A model generated the notes under the pieces. The model saw only the letters and a program-made list of their open reading frames with translations. It searched no databases and had not been told where the DNA came from. A DNA stretch of 54,547 nt from Planctomycetota bacterium (lineage in GTDB: Bacteria; Planctomycetota; UBA1135; GCA-002748355), in NCBI GenBank assembly GCA_020426005.1, contig JAGQQW010000009.1:1-54547 (forward strand), in the 5' to 3' direction. This document shows, one piece after another, positions 34,200 through 42,959 of this stretch (position 1 is the stretch's first letter; every line of letters begins with the position of its first letter). Position numbers and translations under genes: made by a program.

Positions 34200-35594
34200 T
34201 CACGGCCGCAGCGGAACGCCGCGTCGCGCGAGCCAGCCCTTGATCGAGGCGACGCTGTGTTCGTCGTCGTGGAAGATCGATGCAGCGAGCACCGCGGTCG
34301 CGCCGGCCTGGATGGCCTCTTGCATGTGTGCTGGCGAAGCCGCGCCGCCGCTGACCACGAGGGGTAGCGAACAGACCTCGCGGACCGCGCGAATCAACTC
34401 GAGGTCGTAGCCACGTTTCGTGCCGTCGCGATCGCGACTCGAGAGCAGGATCTCGCCAGCTCCCTGCTGGGCTCCTTCACGCACCCACTCGATGACGTCT
34501 TGCCCGCTGTCGTCTTGTCCACCACGGAACAACACGTTCCAACCCCCGCCTTCTCGGACGGCCGCATCGATCGCGAGCACGATGCACTGCCGACCGAACA
34601 TGGACACGAGCTCGGACAACAGTCCGCGATGCGTGATGGCTCGACTGTCGATCGCGACCTTGTCCGCACCCGCATCGAAGAGGCGGCGCGCATCCTCGAT
34701 GCCGACGGCGCCGCCGACGACCGTCAGCGGAATCGCGAGCCGAGAGCGAAGATCCCGCACGACGCTGACGGCGAACGCATGCCCCGTGCGCGTCGCCGAC
34801 ACATCGGTCACGACGATCTCGTCGGCGCCCTGCAGTTCGTACGCACTCGCGAGTTCGAGCGGATCACCGGCATCGTCGAGGCTGCTCATGTGCACGCGAC
34901 GCACGACGCGTCCGTTCTCCACGTCGAGTGACGGGATCACACGGATGGTCGGACCGCCTCGCGCCGTGGGCGACTGGCCTTCGAGCCACGTGCGTAGGAG
35001 TCGTCGTCCGTACCCCCCACTCAGCTCGGGATGAAACTGACACGCCACGACCTCGGCGCTCTCGAACCCGGCGACGAAGCGCCCGCCATAGTCGGCGAAC
35101 GCTGCGTGGAATCCCTCTGGGCGACTCTCGAGCGCGAACGTGTTCGCGAAGAACGCCCATCCATCGAACAAGAACCGACACGGCCGGTCCGGCAGGATCC
35201 GACTCCACCCGATCTGTGGCTGCGGCAGAGTCCCGCCACGAGAGTCGAGGCGGCGCGCGACGCCCGGCACGATGCCTAACCCTGTGCTGCGTGGTGACTC
35301 CTCGCTCCCTTCGAGCAAGAGATGGAGGCCGAGCGAGATCGCGAGCAGGGATCGCCCGCGGCGTACGTGTTCTTGCAGCGCGACATCGAACCCCGAGTCC
35401 CGAAGACGCTGCATGCCTGCAGCGAAGGAGCCGACCCCGGGCAGCACGACGCGCTCCGCCTCGAACACCTCCTCGGCGGTCTCCGCGACGTTCGCGTCGA
35501 CTCCGAGGCGATGAAAGGCGGCAAGCACCGACCTCGTGTTGGCGTCCCCCGTCGGGACGATGCACACTTCGTTCTTCGGGTTCACTTGGCTCAT
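34200..35594 (-). CDS. HisH-HisF fusion, imidazole glycerol phosphate synthase-like, with Ser in place of the glutaminase Cys
   Basis: A 464-aa protein from ATG 35594. Residues ~8-205 are a class I glutamine amidotransferase (HisH-like) domain with VVLPGVGSFAAGMQRL and VACQFHPELSGGYG (His188 and Glu190 present). The nucleophile loop, normally GICLGMQ, reads AISLGLH, so Cys is Ser87. Residues ~216-464 are a HisF (beta/alpha)8 domain: IPSLDVENGRVVRRV (Asp224), LDDAGDPLELA, ADEIVVTDVSAT, VVGGAVGIEDARRL, IVLAIDAA (Asp343) and SSRDRDGTKRGYDLELI. HisHF makes IGP and AICAR in histidine synthesis. Fusions are common in eukaryotes (HIS7) but rare in bacteria. The Cys loss implies NH3-dependent synthesis or a new role. 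It lies 4 bp downstream of a GT87-like gene, not in a his operon. Confidence 0.85.
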   Translation of the reverse strand: MSQVNPKNEVCIVPTGDANTRSVLAAFHRLGVDANVAETAEEVFEAERVVLPGVGSFAAGMQRLRDSGFDVALQEHVRRGRSLLAISLGLHLLLEGSEESPRSTGLGIVPGVARRLDSRGGTLPQPQIGWSRILPDRPCRFLFDGWAFFANTFALESRPEGFHAAFADYGGRFVAGFESAEVVACQFHPELSGGYGRRLLRTWLEGQSPTARGGPTIRVIPSLDVENGRVVRRVHMSSLDDAGDPLELASAYELQGADEIVVTDVSATRTGHAFAVSVVRDLRSRLAIPLTVVGGAVGIEDARRLFDAGADKVAIDSRAITHRGLLSELVSMFGRQCIVLAIDAAVREGGGWNVLFRGGQDDSGQDVIEWVREGAQQGAGEILLSSRDRDGTKRGYDLELIRAVREVCSLPLVVSGGAASPAHMQEAIQAGATAVLAASIFHDDEHSVASIKGWLARRGVPLRP

Positions 35595-35598
35595 CGGT

Positions 35599-37071
35599 TC
35601 ACGACACGGCAGTCCTTGGATCGTCGGTCACGGTTTCTCCTGACGATCGCTCCGCGTAGGACGATCGAACGGCAATAGCCGCGAGGATGCAGAAGACGGC
35701 AAGGCCCGCCGCGTATCCCTGGAACACAGCGTACCACTCTGCAAGTCGGACTCCGATCAGTCCCTTGTGAGGCACGGTGAGTGTCACGAAGAACGCGATG
35801 ATGGCCACACGCGACCACACACGCGCTCTTCGACCGATTCGTCGATTCGCTGCAAGATCGAGGAGCGCGACGAGCATCGGCAAACACCACACGTAGTAGT
35901 GCTTCCATGCCAGCGGGGACACGAGGACCATGACCGATAGCACGAGACCGACCTCGGCAAGAACGGTGTCATCGAGAACCTCCGTCGATCGCCGCGAAGA
36001 TCGCCGCGAGAACCACGGCGGAATGGCCCATGCGCAGACGAGCACGAACAAGAACGTGAAGATTCCGACAACGACTTCCCTGGATCTCCACAGCCTGTCG
36101 CCGTACGCGAAGTTGCGCACACCATCGAAACGTCTGGCCTCGATCGCGTCTGCCTCGGAGGCGATGCCGACATCGTAGTGCGGTGCGATGCTGGCGAGCA
36201 CGAGCGGTCGCAACGATTGGTGGAACGGGTGATGACTCGACGCCGCGGTGTCCTCGCGCAACATCGCGACATAGTCCTGCATGTGCGAACGCGTCATGTC
36301 GATTCCGTGGATCGATGCCGGCAGCGCGAACGATGCAGCGATTCCGATCACGAAGCCCGCTGCCACGCGACCGCGCCCCGTCCAGAGAGCCCACGGCAGC
36401 AACACGATCGGGAAGAGCTTGATCGCGGCCGCGATTCCGAAAAGCGCTCCCGCTGCGAGCGGTCGACGCGATCGGCAGAAGTAGGCTCCCAGCACGAGCA
36501 GCCACAACAAGAAGAAGCCGGTCTGGGCGTATTTGACGAGAAGATGCGCGAACGGCGCGACGAGCACGAGCGCCAGCAGCGCGGCACCGTGAGACAACGC
36601 GATCATGCGGGAGAGCAAGAACAGCGCATGCGCGAGCAGCACGAACGACACGGCGACCCATAGCGCTTGCGCAATGCCCTCCGGCAGCGCGGCGAACGGC
36701 CTCATCAGCACGAGAAAGACGAGACCATGCTTGTTGGGCATCTCGTCCTTGGCATCGAGCTGGGGAAAGAAAACGCGCTCTCCGGCAGCAAGGCGTCCGG
36801 CAGCGACCCGGATGCCACGAAAGTCCCCTGAGATCTGCGCCTTCGACAGAGGCTTCGCGATCATCCAACACGCGTAGAGGGCGAGGAGGACGACGACGAT
36901 CTTCGAATGTCGCTCGAAGAACGAGACCAGCACGTTGTCAGAGGAGTCGGCCAAGGAAAGAAGTCGCGCTTCTCTCGAATCGAGACAGTCCGAAAAAGCT
37001 CTGGAAGCGTATCGTGGTATGCGAAGAATCTGTGGTCTACCTCTCCCCAGGCGACGATCTGTCGCCGCCAT
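35599..37071 (-). CDS. GT87/DUF2029-type polytopic mannosyltransferase-like membrane protein
   Basis: A 490-aa protein from ATG 37071, chosen because GGGGAAAGG lies just upstream. A GTG at 36933 would delete ~46 non-hydrophobic residues and is the alternative. About ten membrane segments follow, including IVVVLLALYACWMI and AGALFGIAAAIKLFPIVLLPWALW. The last phrase is typical of the GT87 (PimE-like) family, as is SPLAWKHYYVWCLPML late in the chain. The loop between TM1 and TM2 (ISGDFRGIRVAAGRLAAGE) has the acidic residue expected of GT-C enzymes. Members use polyprenyl-phosphate mannose to extend lipids or glycans on the outer face. The substrate is unknown. It is coupled to the HisHF-like gene by a 4-bp gap. 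Confidence 0.75.
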   Translation of the reverse strand: MAATDRRLGRGRPQILRIPRYASRAFSDCLDSREARLLSLADSSDNVLVSFFERHSKIVVVLLALYACWMIAKPLSKAQISGDFRGIRVAAGRLAAGERVFFPQLDAKDEMPNKHGLVFLVLMRPFAALPEGIAQALWVAVSFVLLAHALFLLSRMIALSHGAALLALVLVAPFAHLLVKYAQTGFFLLWLLVLGAYFCRSRRPLAAGALFGIAAAIKLFPIVLLPWALWTGRGRVAAGFVIGIAASFALPASIHGIDMTRSHMQDYVAMLREDTAASSHHPFHQSLRPLVLASIAPHYDVGIASEADAIEARRFDGVRNFAYGDRLWRSREVVVGIFTFLFVLVCAWAIPPWFSRRSSRRSTEVLDDTVLAEVGLVLSVMVLVSPLAWKHYYVWCLPMLVALLDLAANRRIGRRARVWSRVAIIAFFVTLTVPHKGLIGVRLAEWYAVFQGYAAGLAVFCILAAIAVRSSYAERSSGETVTDDPRTAVS

Positions 37072-37183
37072 GCCTTTCCCCGATCGGATTCGATCCTACG
37101 AATCCAAGCAGCCCGTCGATGCAGTCTGAACGAACGCAGTTCGCGCTCGCCGGCCTTCGCCGATGCGCTGTTAGGCACACTCC

Positions 37184-37217
37184 GGCCCGATCGGCGACCT
37201 CGGTCGCCGATCGGGCC
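37184..37217 (+). promoter_or_regulatory. Perfect 16-bp inverted repeat in the rnc 5' leader
   Basis: Arms of 16 bp (GGCCCGATCGGCGACC, 37184-37199, and its exact complement, 37202-37217) flank TC, so the transcript would form a ~15-bp GC-rich stem with a tetraloop. It ends 13 nt before the rnc ATG, and no T-run follows. In E. coli, RNase III destroys its own mRNA by cutting a 5' stem; this arrangement could do the same. It might instead be an operator for the divergent pair. Confidence 0.8.
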
Positions 37218-37230
37218 TGTTGGAACATCC

Positions 37231-38112
37231 ATGGTCTCGAAGAAGCCTGACGACACCAAGAAACCTACGAAACGCGCCGCAGCCAAGCGTGGCGCGGCGA
37301 CGACGAAACGATCCACGAGCACCAAGCGTTCGACCACGACGAAGCGATCGACCACCGCTGCCCCGGTGACCGATCAGCGACTCGCGACGGCGCAGGAACG
37401 ACTCGGCTACACGTTCAAGAATCTCGACTTGCTGACGCGGGCTCTCTGCCATTCGTCGACGCGCAACGAAGGATTCGCGAGCAACGAACGCCTCGAGTTC
37501 CTCGGTGACGCCGTGCTGTCGTTGCTCGTGTCGTGGTTCTTGTACGAAGGTCTCCCCGACGCGAACGAAGGCGAGCTCTCCGCACGCCGAGTGCAGATGA
37601 CGCGCGGCGAACACCTCGCCACGATCGCCGAACGCATCGGGCTCAGCCAACTCATCCGCACTGGCAAGAACCAGGATCTCGAGCCGACGGCTTCGATGCA
37701 GAGCGATCTCATCGAAGCGTGCCTCGGAGCGATCTTCCTGGACGGCGGTCTCGACGCCGCGCAGAGCTTCGTGCTCTCGCACGTCATCGCGGCACCGAAG
37801 GGTGGCGAGATGAAGGCGGCGGCTCCCGAGGCGTACACGGACGCGAAGTCCCAACTGCAGCACTTCACGCTCGCACGGAGACTCGGGCTGCCCGAGTATC
37901 GCGAAGTCAGTGTCGAGGGTCCGGCGCACGCGCAGATGTTCACGATGGAGGTCCTCGTCGCCGACAAAGTGCTCGGTACGGGCTCCGGATCGAGCAAGAA
38001 GACCGCTCAGCAAGCCGCCGCGCAGCAAGCATTCGACGTCTTGCGTGAAGCCGAGAGTCGCGCCGGCCCGGCGAATGGCGATGATGCGGGCGATGGCCCC
38101 GAGGACTCCTGA
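37231..38112 (+). CDS. rnc: Ribonuclease III with basic Thr/Lys/Arg-rich N-terminal extension
   Basis: A protein of 293 aa from ATG 37231. Residues 1-45 are a low-complexity basic tail (KRSTSTKRSTTTKRSTT repeats) absent from standard RNase III (~225-230 aa). The catalytic signature NERLEFLGDAVLSLLVSWFLY begins at residue 85 (Glu89, Asp93). SDLIEACLGAIFLDGG holds the second acidic pair. A double-stranded RNA-binding domain follows from about residue 205 (DAKSQLQHFTLARRLGLPEY...GSGSSKKTAQQAAAQQAF). It processes rRNA precursors and structured mRNAs. The gene leads an operon; the mfd ATG lies inside its last 20 bp. The N-terminal tail could add nucleic-acid affinity, which is inference. Confidence 0.95.
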   Translation: MVSKKPDDTKKPTKRAAAKRGAATTKRSTSTKRSTTTKRSTTAAPVTDQRLATAQERLGYTFKNLDLLTRALCHSSTRNEGFASNERLEFLGDAVLSLLVSWFLYEGLPDANEGELSARRVQMTRGEHLATIAERIGLSQLIRTGKNQDLEPTASMQSDLIEACLGAIFLDGGLDAAQSFVLSHVIAAPKGGEMKAAAPEAYTDAKSQLQHFTLARRLGLPEYREVSVEGPAHAQMFTMEVLVADKVLGTGSGSSKKTAQQAAAQQAFDVLREAESRAGPANGDDAGDGPEDS

Positions 38113-41100
38113 CGCACGCGGCACGCGAACCGATGCTCGCGTAGACAGACGCCCACAGAATGCGATCGCGCTGCGCGACGCATTCGGGCGCATGGACGCA
38201 ATCGCGAACCTGCCCGCCGAATCGAGGGGGAAGCCCGTCGCATTGGCCCGCCTGGCTGGTTCGGCGAAGGCGCTCCTCGTCGCCGTTCTCCGTGAGCGGA
38301 ACCCCCGCCCGATCGTGGTCTGCTGTGTGGACCAGGACGACCTGTTCGAGTGGCAAGGCGATCTGTCGCTGTTCTCCACCGCGCGTCCAGGGCGACGAGA
38401 ACCACTCGCGCTTCCCGAGCTCGAGCGGGACGAAAACCTCGAACCTGCCCCCAAGTCGCTGCTCGCGCGCAGCCTCTTGGTGCAGGACATCGGTCCGGGT
38501 GATGTCCTGCTGACCGATATGAGCGCTCTTCTCGCTCCGATCGCGACGCGGGAAGACACGACGATCGACGCGCGCCTGGCCCTCCGCACGTCGACGAGAC
38601 TCGATGTCGACGCGTTGATTCGGCTCGCCGAGGACCACGCGCTGAGGCGCGTGCCGCACGTGCTCGCGACCGGCGAGTTCGCGAGACGCGGCGACGTCAT
38701 CGATATCTGGCTCGAGACCGAACGACGCCCGCTGCGTATCGAACTCTTCGACGACGAGATCGAGTCGCTGCGTGGCTTCGACCCGGCGACGCAGACATCC
38801 ACGGACTGGCTCGACGAAACGGAACTCGTCTTCACGAAAGGGGTCGCGCACGCGCAGCACGGCGGTTCCGTCGCCGCGAACGAGCCCGCGAGCCGTCTCG
38901 CGTTTCCGCTCGACTACGTACCGGACGATACGCTCGTCATCGTGGTCGAGCCGGTGCGCTTCGAAGAGCAGCTTTCGCGCTTCACGCTGCGAGCCGGCAC
39001 CGTTTCGAAACCGGTCGCCGCGTTCGAGCACGCACTCGCACGGCTCGCGTCCTATTCGATCTCGACGCTCCCCGCGCCGGGCGCGCACGATTGTGGCGTC
39101 GAACTCCCGCGCATCGCACCGCTCGAGAGCTGGGACCTCAAGGGCCGCTTGCTCGCGACGACGAAGTTGCGCGACCACCTGCTGCTCGTGCTGCGAAGCG
39201 AACCCGAGGTGCGCCGCACACTCGCACTCGCACGCGAGACGATCGGCGATGTGCCACTCGCCGCCATCGCGGGCGAACTCTCCCGTGGTTTCCGCATTCC
39301 GGACCTCGAATGCACGGTCCTCGGGCACGCCGAGTTCTTCGGTACCGGCACGTTGCGGCGACGCCCGACGCGCAGCAAGCGGAAGGAACCGATCGCCAGC
39401 ACGGCGCTCACGAGCTTCTTCGAACTCTCGACCGGAGACCTCGTCGTGCACGCGGTCCACGGCATCGCGAAGTTCTTGGGTATCGAGCGCGTCGCACGCG
39501 GCACCGGAGGCGGAACCGAGGACCATTTGCGCCTCGTGTTCCGCGACGATGTCGAAGTGCTCGTTCCGGCGAGCAAGATCGATCTCGTCCAGAAGTACGT
39601 CGGCGCGGGTGGCGCGCTCGCGCCGAGACTCGACAAGCTCGGCGGGAAAGCGTTCTCCAAGCGCAAGCTGCAGGTCGTCAAGGCTCTGCACGACATGGCC
39701 GCCGACCTGCTCGACGTGCAGCTGCGGCGTCAAGCGATGCGGGGCTTCGCGTGTCCTCCCGAGGACTCGCTCTACACGGAGTTCGAGAACGCGTTCGCGT
39801 ACACCGATACGCCCGATCAGGGCAAAGCGAGCACCGAGATCCTGCGCGACCTGCGTCAGGAGCGCCCGATGGACCGACTGCTGTGCGGCGACGTCGGCTT
39901 CGGAAAGACCGAAATGGCCATGCGCGCGGCGTTCTGCGTCGCTTCTGCCGGACGTCAGGTCGCGATGCTCGTGCCGACCACGTTGCTCGCCGAACAGCAC
40001 GGTCGCACGTTTCGCGATCGCTTCGCGAGCTTCCCGATGCGTGTCGAGGTCCTGTCGCGCCTCCAGAAACCGAAGGAGAGTCGTGAGATCCTCGATGGCC
40101 TGTCGCGCGGGTCCGTCGACATCGTCATCGGCACGCACAAGCTCCTCGCGAAGAGCGTGAAGTTCAAAGACCTCGGCCTGCTCCTCATCGACGAGGAGCA
40201 GCGCTTCGGCGTCGCGCACAAGGAGAAGATCCGACAACTTCGAGCGCACGTCGACGTGCTGACGCTGACCGCGACACCGATCCCGCGCACGCTGCACATG
40301 TCCCTGCTCGGTATCAAGGACATCTCTTCGCTGTCGACTCCACCACCGGGTCGCCAGGAGATCGAGACACAGGTCGTGCACAAGTCGAGTTCGGTGATCC
40401 GCAACGCGATCCTGCGCGAACTCGCGCGTGGCGGGCAGGTCTTCTTCTTGCACAACAAGGTCTACGACATCCAGATCGTCAAGCGCGAGCTCGAGGACCT
40501 CGTGCCCGAGGCACGCTTCGTCGTCGGCCACGGTCAAATGACGGAGAAGGAACTCCTCGCCGCGATGCGCCGCTTCGTGAACGGCGACGCCGACGTCCTC
40601 CTGTCGACGACGATCGTCGAAAGTGGCATCGACATTCCACGCGCCAACACGATCTTGATCGACAACGCGAGCGACTTCGGGCTGGCCGATCTCCACCAGC
40701 TTCGCGGGCGCGTCGGCCGCGACGTGCACAAGGCGCACTGCCTTCTGCTCGTCGATCCGACACGGCCACAGACACCGGACGCGCGCAACCGCCTCCAAGC
40801 GATGTCGAAGTTCTCGGGCCTCGGCGCCGGGTTCCAGATCGCGATGCGCGACCTCGAGATCCGCGGAACCGGCAACCTGCTCGGCCCCGAACAATCCGGC
40901 CACATCGCCGCGATCGGCTACGACATGTATTGCAAGTTGCTGCAAGCCGCAGCGATGCGCACGCAGAGCCCGACGGAGCACCAGGAGACCGACGTCGAAC
41001 TCGTCGACGCGCGCGAAGTCGACGTCGATCTCGGTGTCGAAGCGTTCCTGCCCGAGTCCTTCGCTCCCGATCAGCGTATGCGACTCGCGTTGTTGCGCGA

Positions 41101-41563
41101 GATGGACGGCGCCACTGACACCGAGAGTTTCGATCGAATTCACGCATCGTTGCGGGATCGATTCGGACGTCTCCCGGCTCCCGCTCGCAACCTGCTGCGC
41201 CTGTTCTTCGTCAAGCATCGGCTCGGGGGAATGGGCGTCACGGGAGTGCGGTTCCAGCCTCCCGATCAACTCCTCGTCCGCCATGCCTCGGGGCGCGGTC
41301 CGCACGGCGCTTGGTTGCGTGCGTTCGACGATGTCCGTCCGATCAGCCCCGACAAGACGTGCCTGGTGATCGACCGGGTCACGGCTCGACAGGCGGTAGC
41401 CGAACTCCCGGACGCGGTGCTCGCCAAACTCACCGAATGCCTGCGCAGCGGCGGTTCGGGCTTGCAGCGGGCAGCGAGCGACGCTCCGATGCCTCGCAAG
41501 AAAACGCGGGGGCAGCGACGGCGACGCGGCGCTCGCGACGGGAGGAATCCGAATGACTCGTGA
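38093..41563 (+). CDS. mfd: Transcription-repair coupling factor
   Basis: A protein of 1156 aa from ATG 38093; ATGs at 38081 and 38084 are also in frame. The domain order is classic Mfd: an N-terminal UvrB-homology module (FARRGDVIDIWLETERRPLRIELFDDEIESLR), then the RNAP-interaction (CarD-like) domain (GDLVVHAVHGIAKFLG...DDVEVLVPASKIDLVQKYVG). The translocase follows: Walker A GDVGFGKTEMAMRAAF near residue 605, DEEQ box LLIDEEQRFGV, TLTATPIPRTLHMSL and QLRGRVGR. A C-terminal D7 domain follows (MRLALLREMDGATD...FGRLPAPARNLLRL). Mfd removes stalled RNA polymerase and recruits UvrA. The chain ends in a basic tail (RKKTRGQRRRRGARDGR), not usual for the family. Overlaps both neighbours by 20 and 11 bp. 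Confidence 0.95.
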   Translation: MAPRTPDARGTRTDARVDRRPQNAIALRDAFGRMDAIANLPAESRGKPVALARLAGSAKALLVAVLRERNPRPIVVCCVDQDDLFEWQGDLSLFSTARPGRREPLALPELERDENLEPAPKSLLARSLLVQDIGPGDVLLTDMSALLAPIATREDTTIDARLALRTSTRLDVDALIRLAEDHALRRVPHVLATGEFARRGDVIDIWLETERRPLRIELFDDEIESLRGFDPATQTSTDWLDETELVFTKGVAHAQHGGSVAANEPASRLAFPLDYVPDDTLVIVVEPVRFEEQLSRFTLRAGTVSKPVAAFEHALARLASYSISTLPAPGAHDCGVELPRIAPLESWDLKGRLLATTKLRDHLLLVLRSEPEVRRTLALARETIGDVPLAAIAGELSRGFRIPDLECTVLGHAEFFGTGTLRRRPTRSKRKEPIASTALTSFFELSTGDLVVHAVHGIAKFLGIERVARGTGGGTEDHLRLVFRDDVEVLVPASKIDLVQKYVGAGGALAPRLDKLGGKAFSKRKLQVVKALHDMAADLLDVQLRRQAMRGFACPPEDSLYTEFENAFAYTDTPDQGKASTEILRDLRQERPMDRLLCGDVGFGKTEMAMRAAFCVASAGRQVAMLVPTTLLAEQHGRTFRDRFASFPMRVEVLSRLQKPKESREILDGLSRGSVDIVIGTHKLLAKSVKFKDLGLLLIDEEQRFGVAHKEKIRQLRAHVDVLTLTATPIPRTLHMSLLGIKDISSLSTPPPGRQEIETQVVHKSSSVIRNAILRELARGGQVFFLHNKVYDIQIVKRELEDLVPEARFVVGHGQMTEKELLAAMRRFVNGDADVLLSTTIVESGIDIPRANTILIDNASDFGLADLHQLRGRVGRDVHKAHCLLLVDPTRPQTPDARNRLQAMSKFSGLGAGFQIAMRDLEIRGTGNLLGPEQSGHIAAIGYDMYCKLLQAAAMRTQSPTEHQETDVELVDAREVDVDLGVEAFLPESFAPDQRMRLALLREMDGATDTESFDRIHASLRDRFGRLPAPARNLLRLFFVKHRLGGMGVTGVRFQPPDQLLVRHASGRGPHGAWLRAFDDVRPISPDKTCLVIDRVTARQAVAELPDAVLAKLTECLRSGGSGLQRAASDAPMPRKKTRGQRRRRGARDGRNPNDS

Positions 41564-42743
41564 CCGAACGCTCACGGTGCGCCCGCATCGACCATGCATG
41601 CCCATCCGGCTCGGCGCTCTCGCCACGTGGGTCGTCATCGAGGCTTTCGTTGCGACGGCGTGCTCGACCGGTCCGACGGTCCCGGACGCACCCGAGACGA
41701 CGGTCCTCGAGCAGCCCACGCCCCAGGGCAAGCCAGACTCGGACTCGACCACGGACGTCTCGTCTCCCGACTCTGCCGCCGGGTCCGGCAACGCTCCATC
41801 GGCACACGACGAGGTCTTGTTCGACGAGGTGCTCGCCATCGTCAATGCCGATGTCGTCACACGATCCCAGATCCAGGAATCGCTCGCTCTCGAAGCCGAC
41901 ACGCTGCTTCGCAACCGCTCCGGCGACGGCGCGAGCAACCGCCTCACACCGGCTGAAATGGCCGATATCGAGCGCAAGCTCGTGCGGCTCCGCGTCCGTG
42001 ACCATCTGCTGGCCGACAGCGTCGACACGCTCGGCGTCGACCCCAGACGCGTCGAGAGCATCGTGAACCGCCTCGTCGACGAACGACTGGCAGCCGAAGA
42101 GCGCGAGGCGGGCGGTGCGCTTCAGTATCTCGAGCGGCTGAAAGAACGGAGCACGACCTACGAAAGTCGTCGCGACGAGCTGCGGTCGGAGTTTCGCCGC
42201 CAGATCGCGTTCAGCGAGCACCTGAAAGAAGCTCGCGTCGCGAGCCAGCTCCTCGTCTCACCACGCGAACTCCGTCAGTACTACGACGCGCACAAGGACG
42301 CCTTCACGCGGAAGGACAGCGCCGACCTCGAGCTCCTGCGCTTCCCGGCAACGACCGACGCATCGGTCATCCAGAAGGCGAAGGAGGGCCTCGCCAGCGG
42401 TGCGAACTTGGACGTCATCGCGAAGGAGACGGGCGCCGAAGCCGACCGAGTCGACGGGATGCAGCCCGGGGACAACACGCTCGAGGTCCTGCGGGATTTC
42501 GCGTTCGCCGACGGCCGCTCGGTAGGGGACGTATCGGAACCGCTCGCGCGGGGGTCCTCGATCTGGCTCCTCCGTCTGCACGCACGGACCGTCGGCGGCG
42601 TTCGCCCCTTCTCCGACGAGTCGGTCCAGCAGGAGATGCGCACCCAACTGGCCCAAGAACGGCAGAACGCCCTGCTGGAGAAGCTCTTCGGCGAGGAGCA
42701 GCGCCGCACGCAGTTCTGGCCACCGGATCTGTTCGGCCGCTGA
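41553..42743 (+). CDS. SurA/PrsA-like periplasmic chaperone with parvulin domain, likely lipoprotein
   Basis: A 396-aa protein. ATG 41553 has a strong GGGAGG upstream, inside the end of mfd; ATG 41598 gives a tidier signal peptide. The N-terminus has hydrophobic ALATWVVIEAFVATACSTG, a lipobox-like ATAC. The SurA N-domain begins with LFDEVLAIVNADVVTRSQI (compare V.A.VN.D.I..SEL). Long helices and a C-terminal parvulin-like prolyl isomerase region follow (ADLELLRFPAT, LRDFAFADGRSVGDVSEPLARGSSIWLLRLHAR). A low-complexity Ser/Pro/Asp linker (residues ~45-85) separates anchor from body. It would help fold outer-membrane or secreted proteins. If lipidated it is closer to PrsA in topology than to soluble SurA. 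Confidence 0.8.
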   Translation: MTRDRTLTVRPHRPCMPIRLGALATWVVIEAFVATACSTGPTVPDAPETTVLEQPTPQGKPDSDSTTDVSSPDSAAGSGNAPSAHDEVLFDEVLAIVNADVVTRSQIQESLALEADTLLRNRSGDGASNRLTPAEMADIERKLVRLRVRDHLLADSVDTLGVDPRRVESIVNRLVDERLAAEEREAGGALQYLERLKERSTTYESRRDELRSEFRRQIAFSEHLKEARVASQLLVSPRELRQYYDAHKDAFTRKDSADLELLRFPATTDASVIQKAKEGLASGANLDVIAKETGAEADRVDGMQPGDNTLEVLRDFAFADGRSVGDVSEPLARGSSIWLLRLHARTVGGVRPFSDESVQQEMRTQLAQERQNALLEKLFGEEQRRTQFWPPDLFGR

Positions 42744-42788
42744 GGGGAATTCCGCCGGTGCGGCCGCGACAGGACCGGCCTGGCTGGC

Positions 42789-42915
42789 TAGGATTTTCCG
42801 TCCGGAAAGCAGCTGGGAGTTCCCGAGAACGGGCGACTTCCTCTGAACCGGTCCTCGCTCGCCCCCGTTCGACCGGATCCACGTCCACGAGTCCTACACG
42901 GACCAGGATTTTCCG
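42789..42915 (+). promoter_or_regulatory. Putative promoter region with direct repeat AGGATTTTCCG
   Basis: AGGATTTTCCG occurs at 42790-42800 and again at 42905-42915. The first copy forms part of TAGGAT (42789-42794), a usable -10. The copies are 115 bp apart in the 216-bp gap before the first toroid gene. They could be activator sites or a relic of duplication. No terminator for the upstream operon is evident. Confidence 0.35.
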
Positions 42916-42959
42916 GTTTTGCTGACCCCCGACCCGGCCCTGCGGCCGGAACGACCGCG

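Noticed and set aside
37940..42061. A 1373-codon minus-strand open frame opposite mfd
   Set aside because: It is entirely antisense to the well-conserved mfd gene, with compositional bias (Arg, Glu, Asp, Val) expected from reading GC-rich codons backwards.
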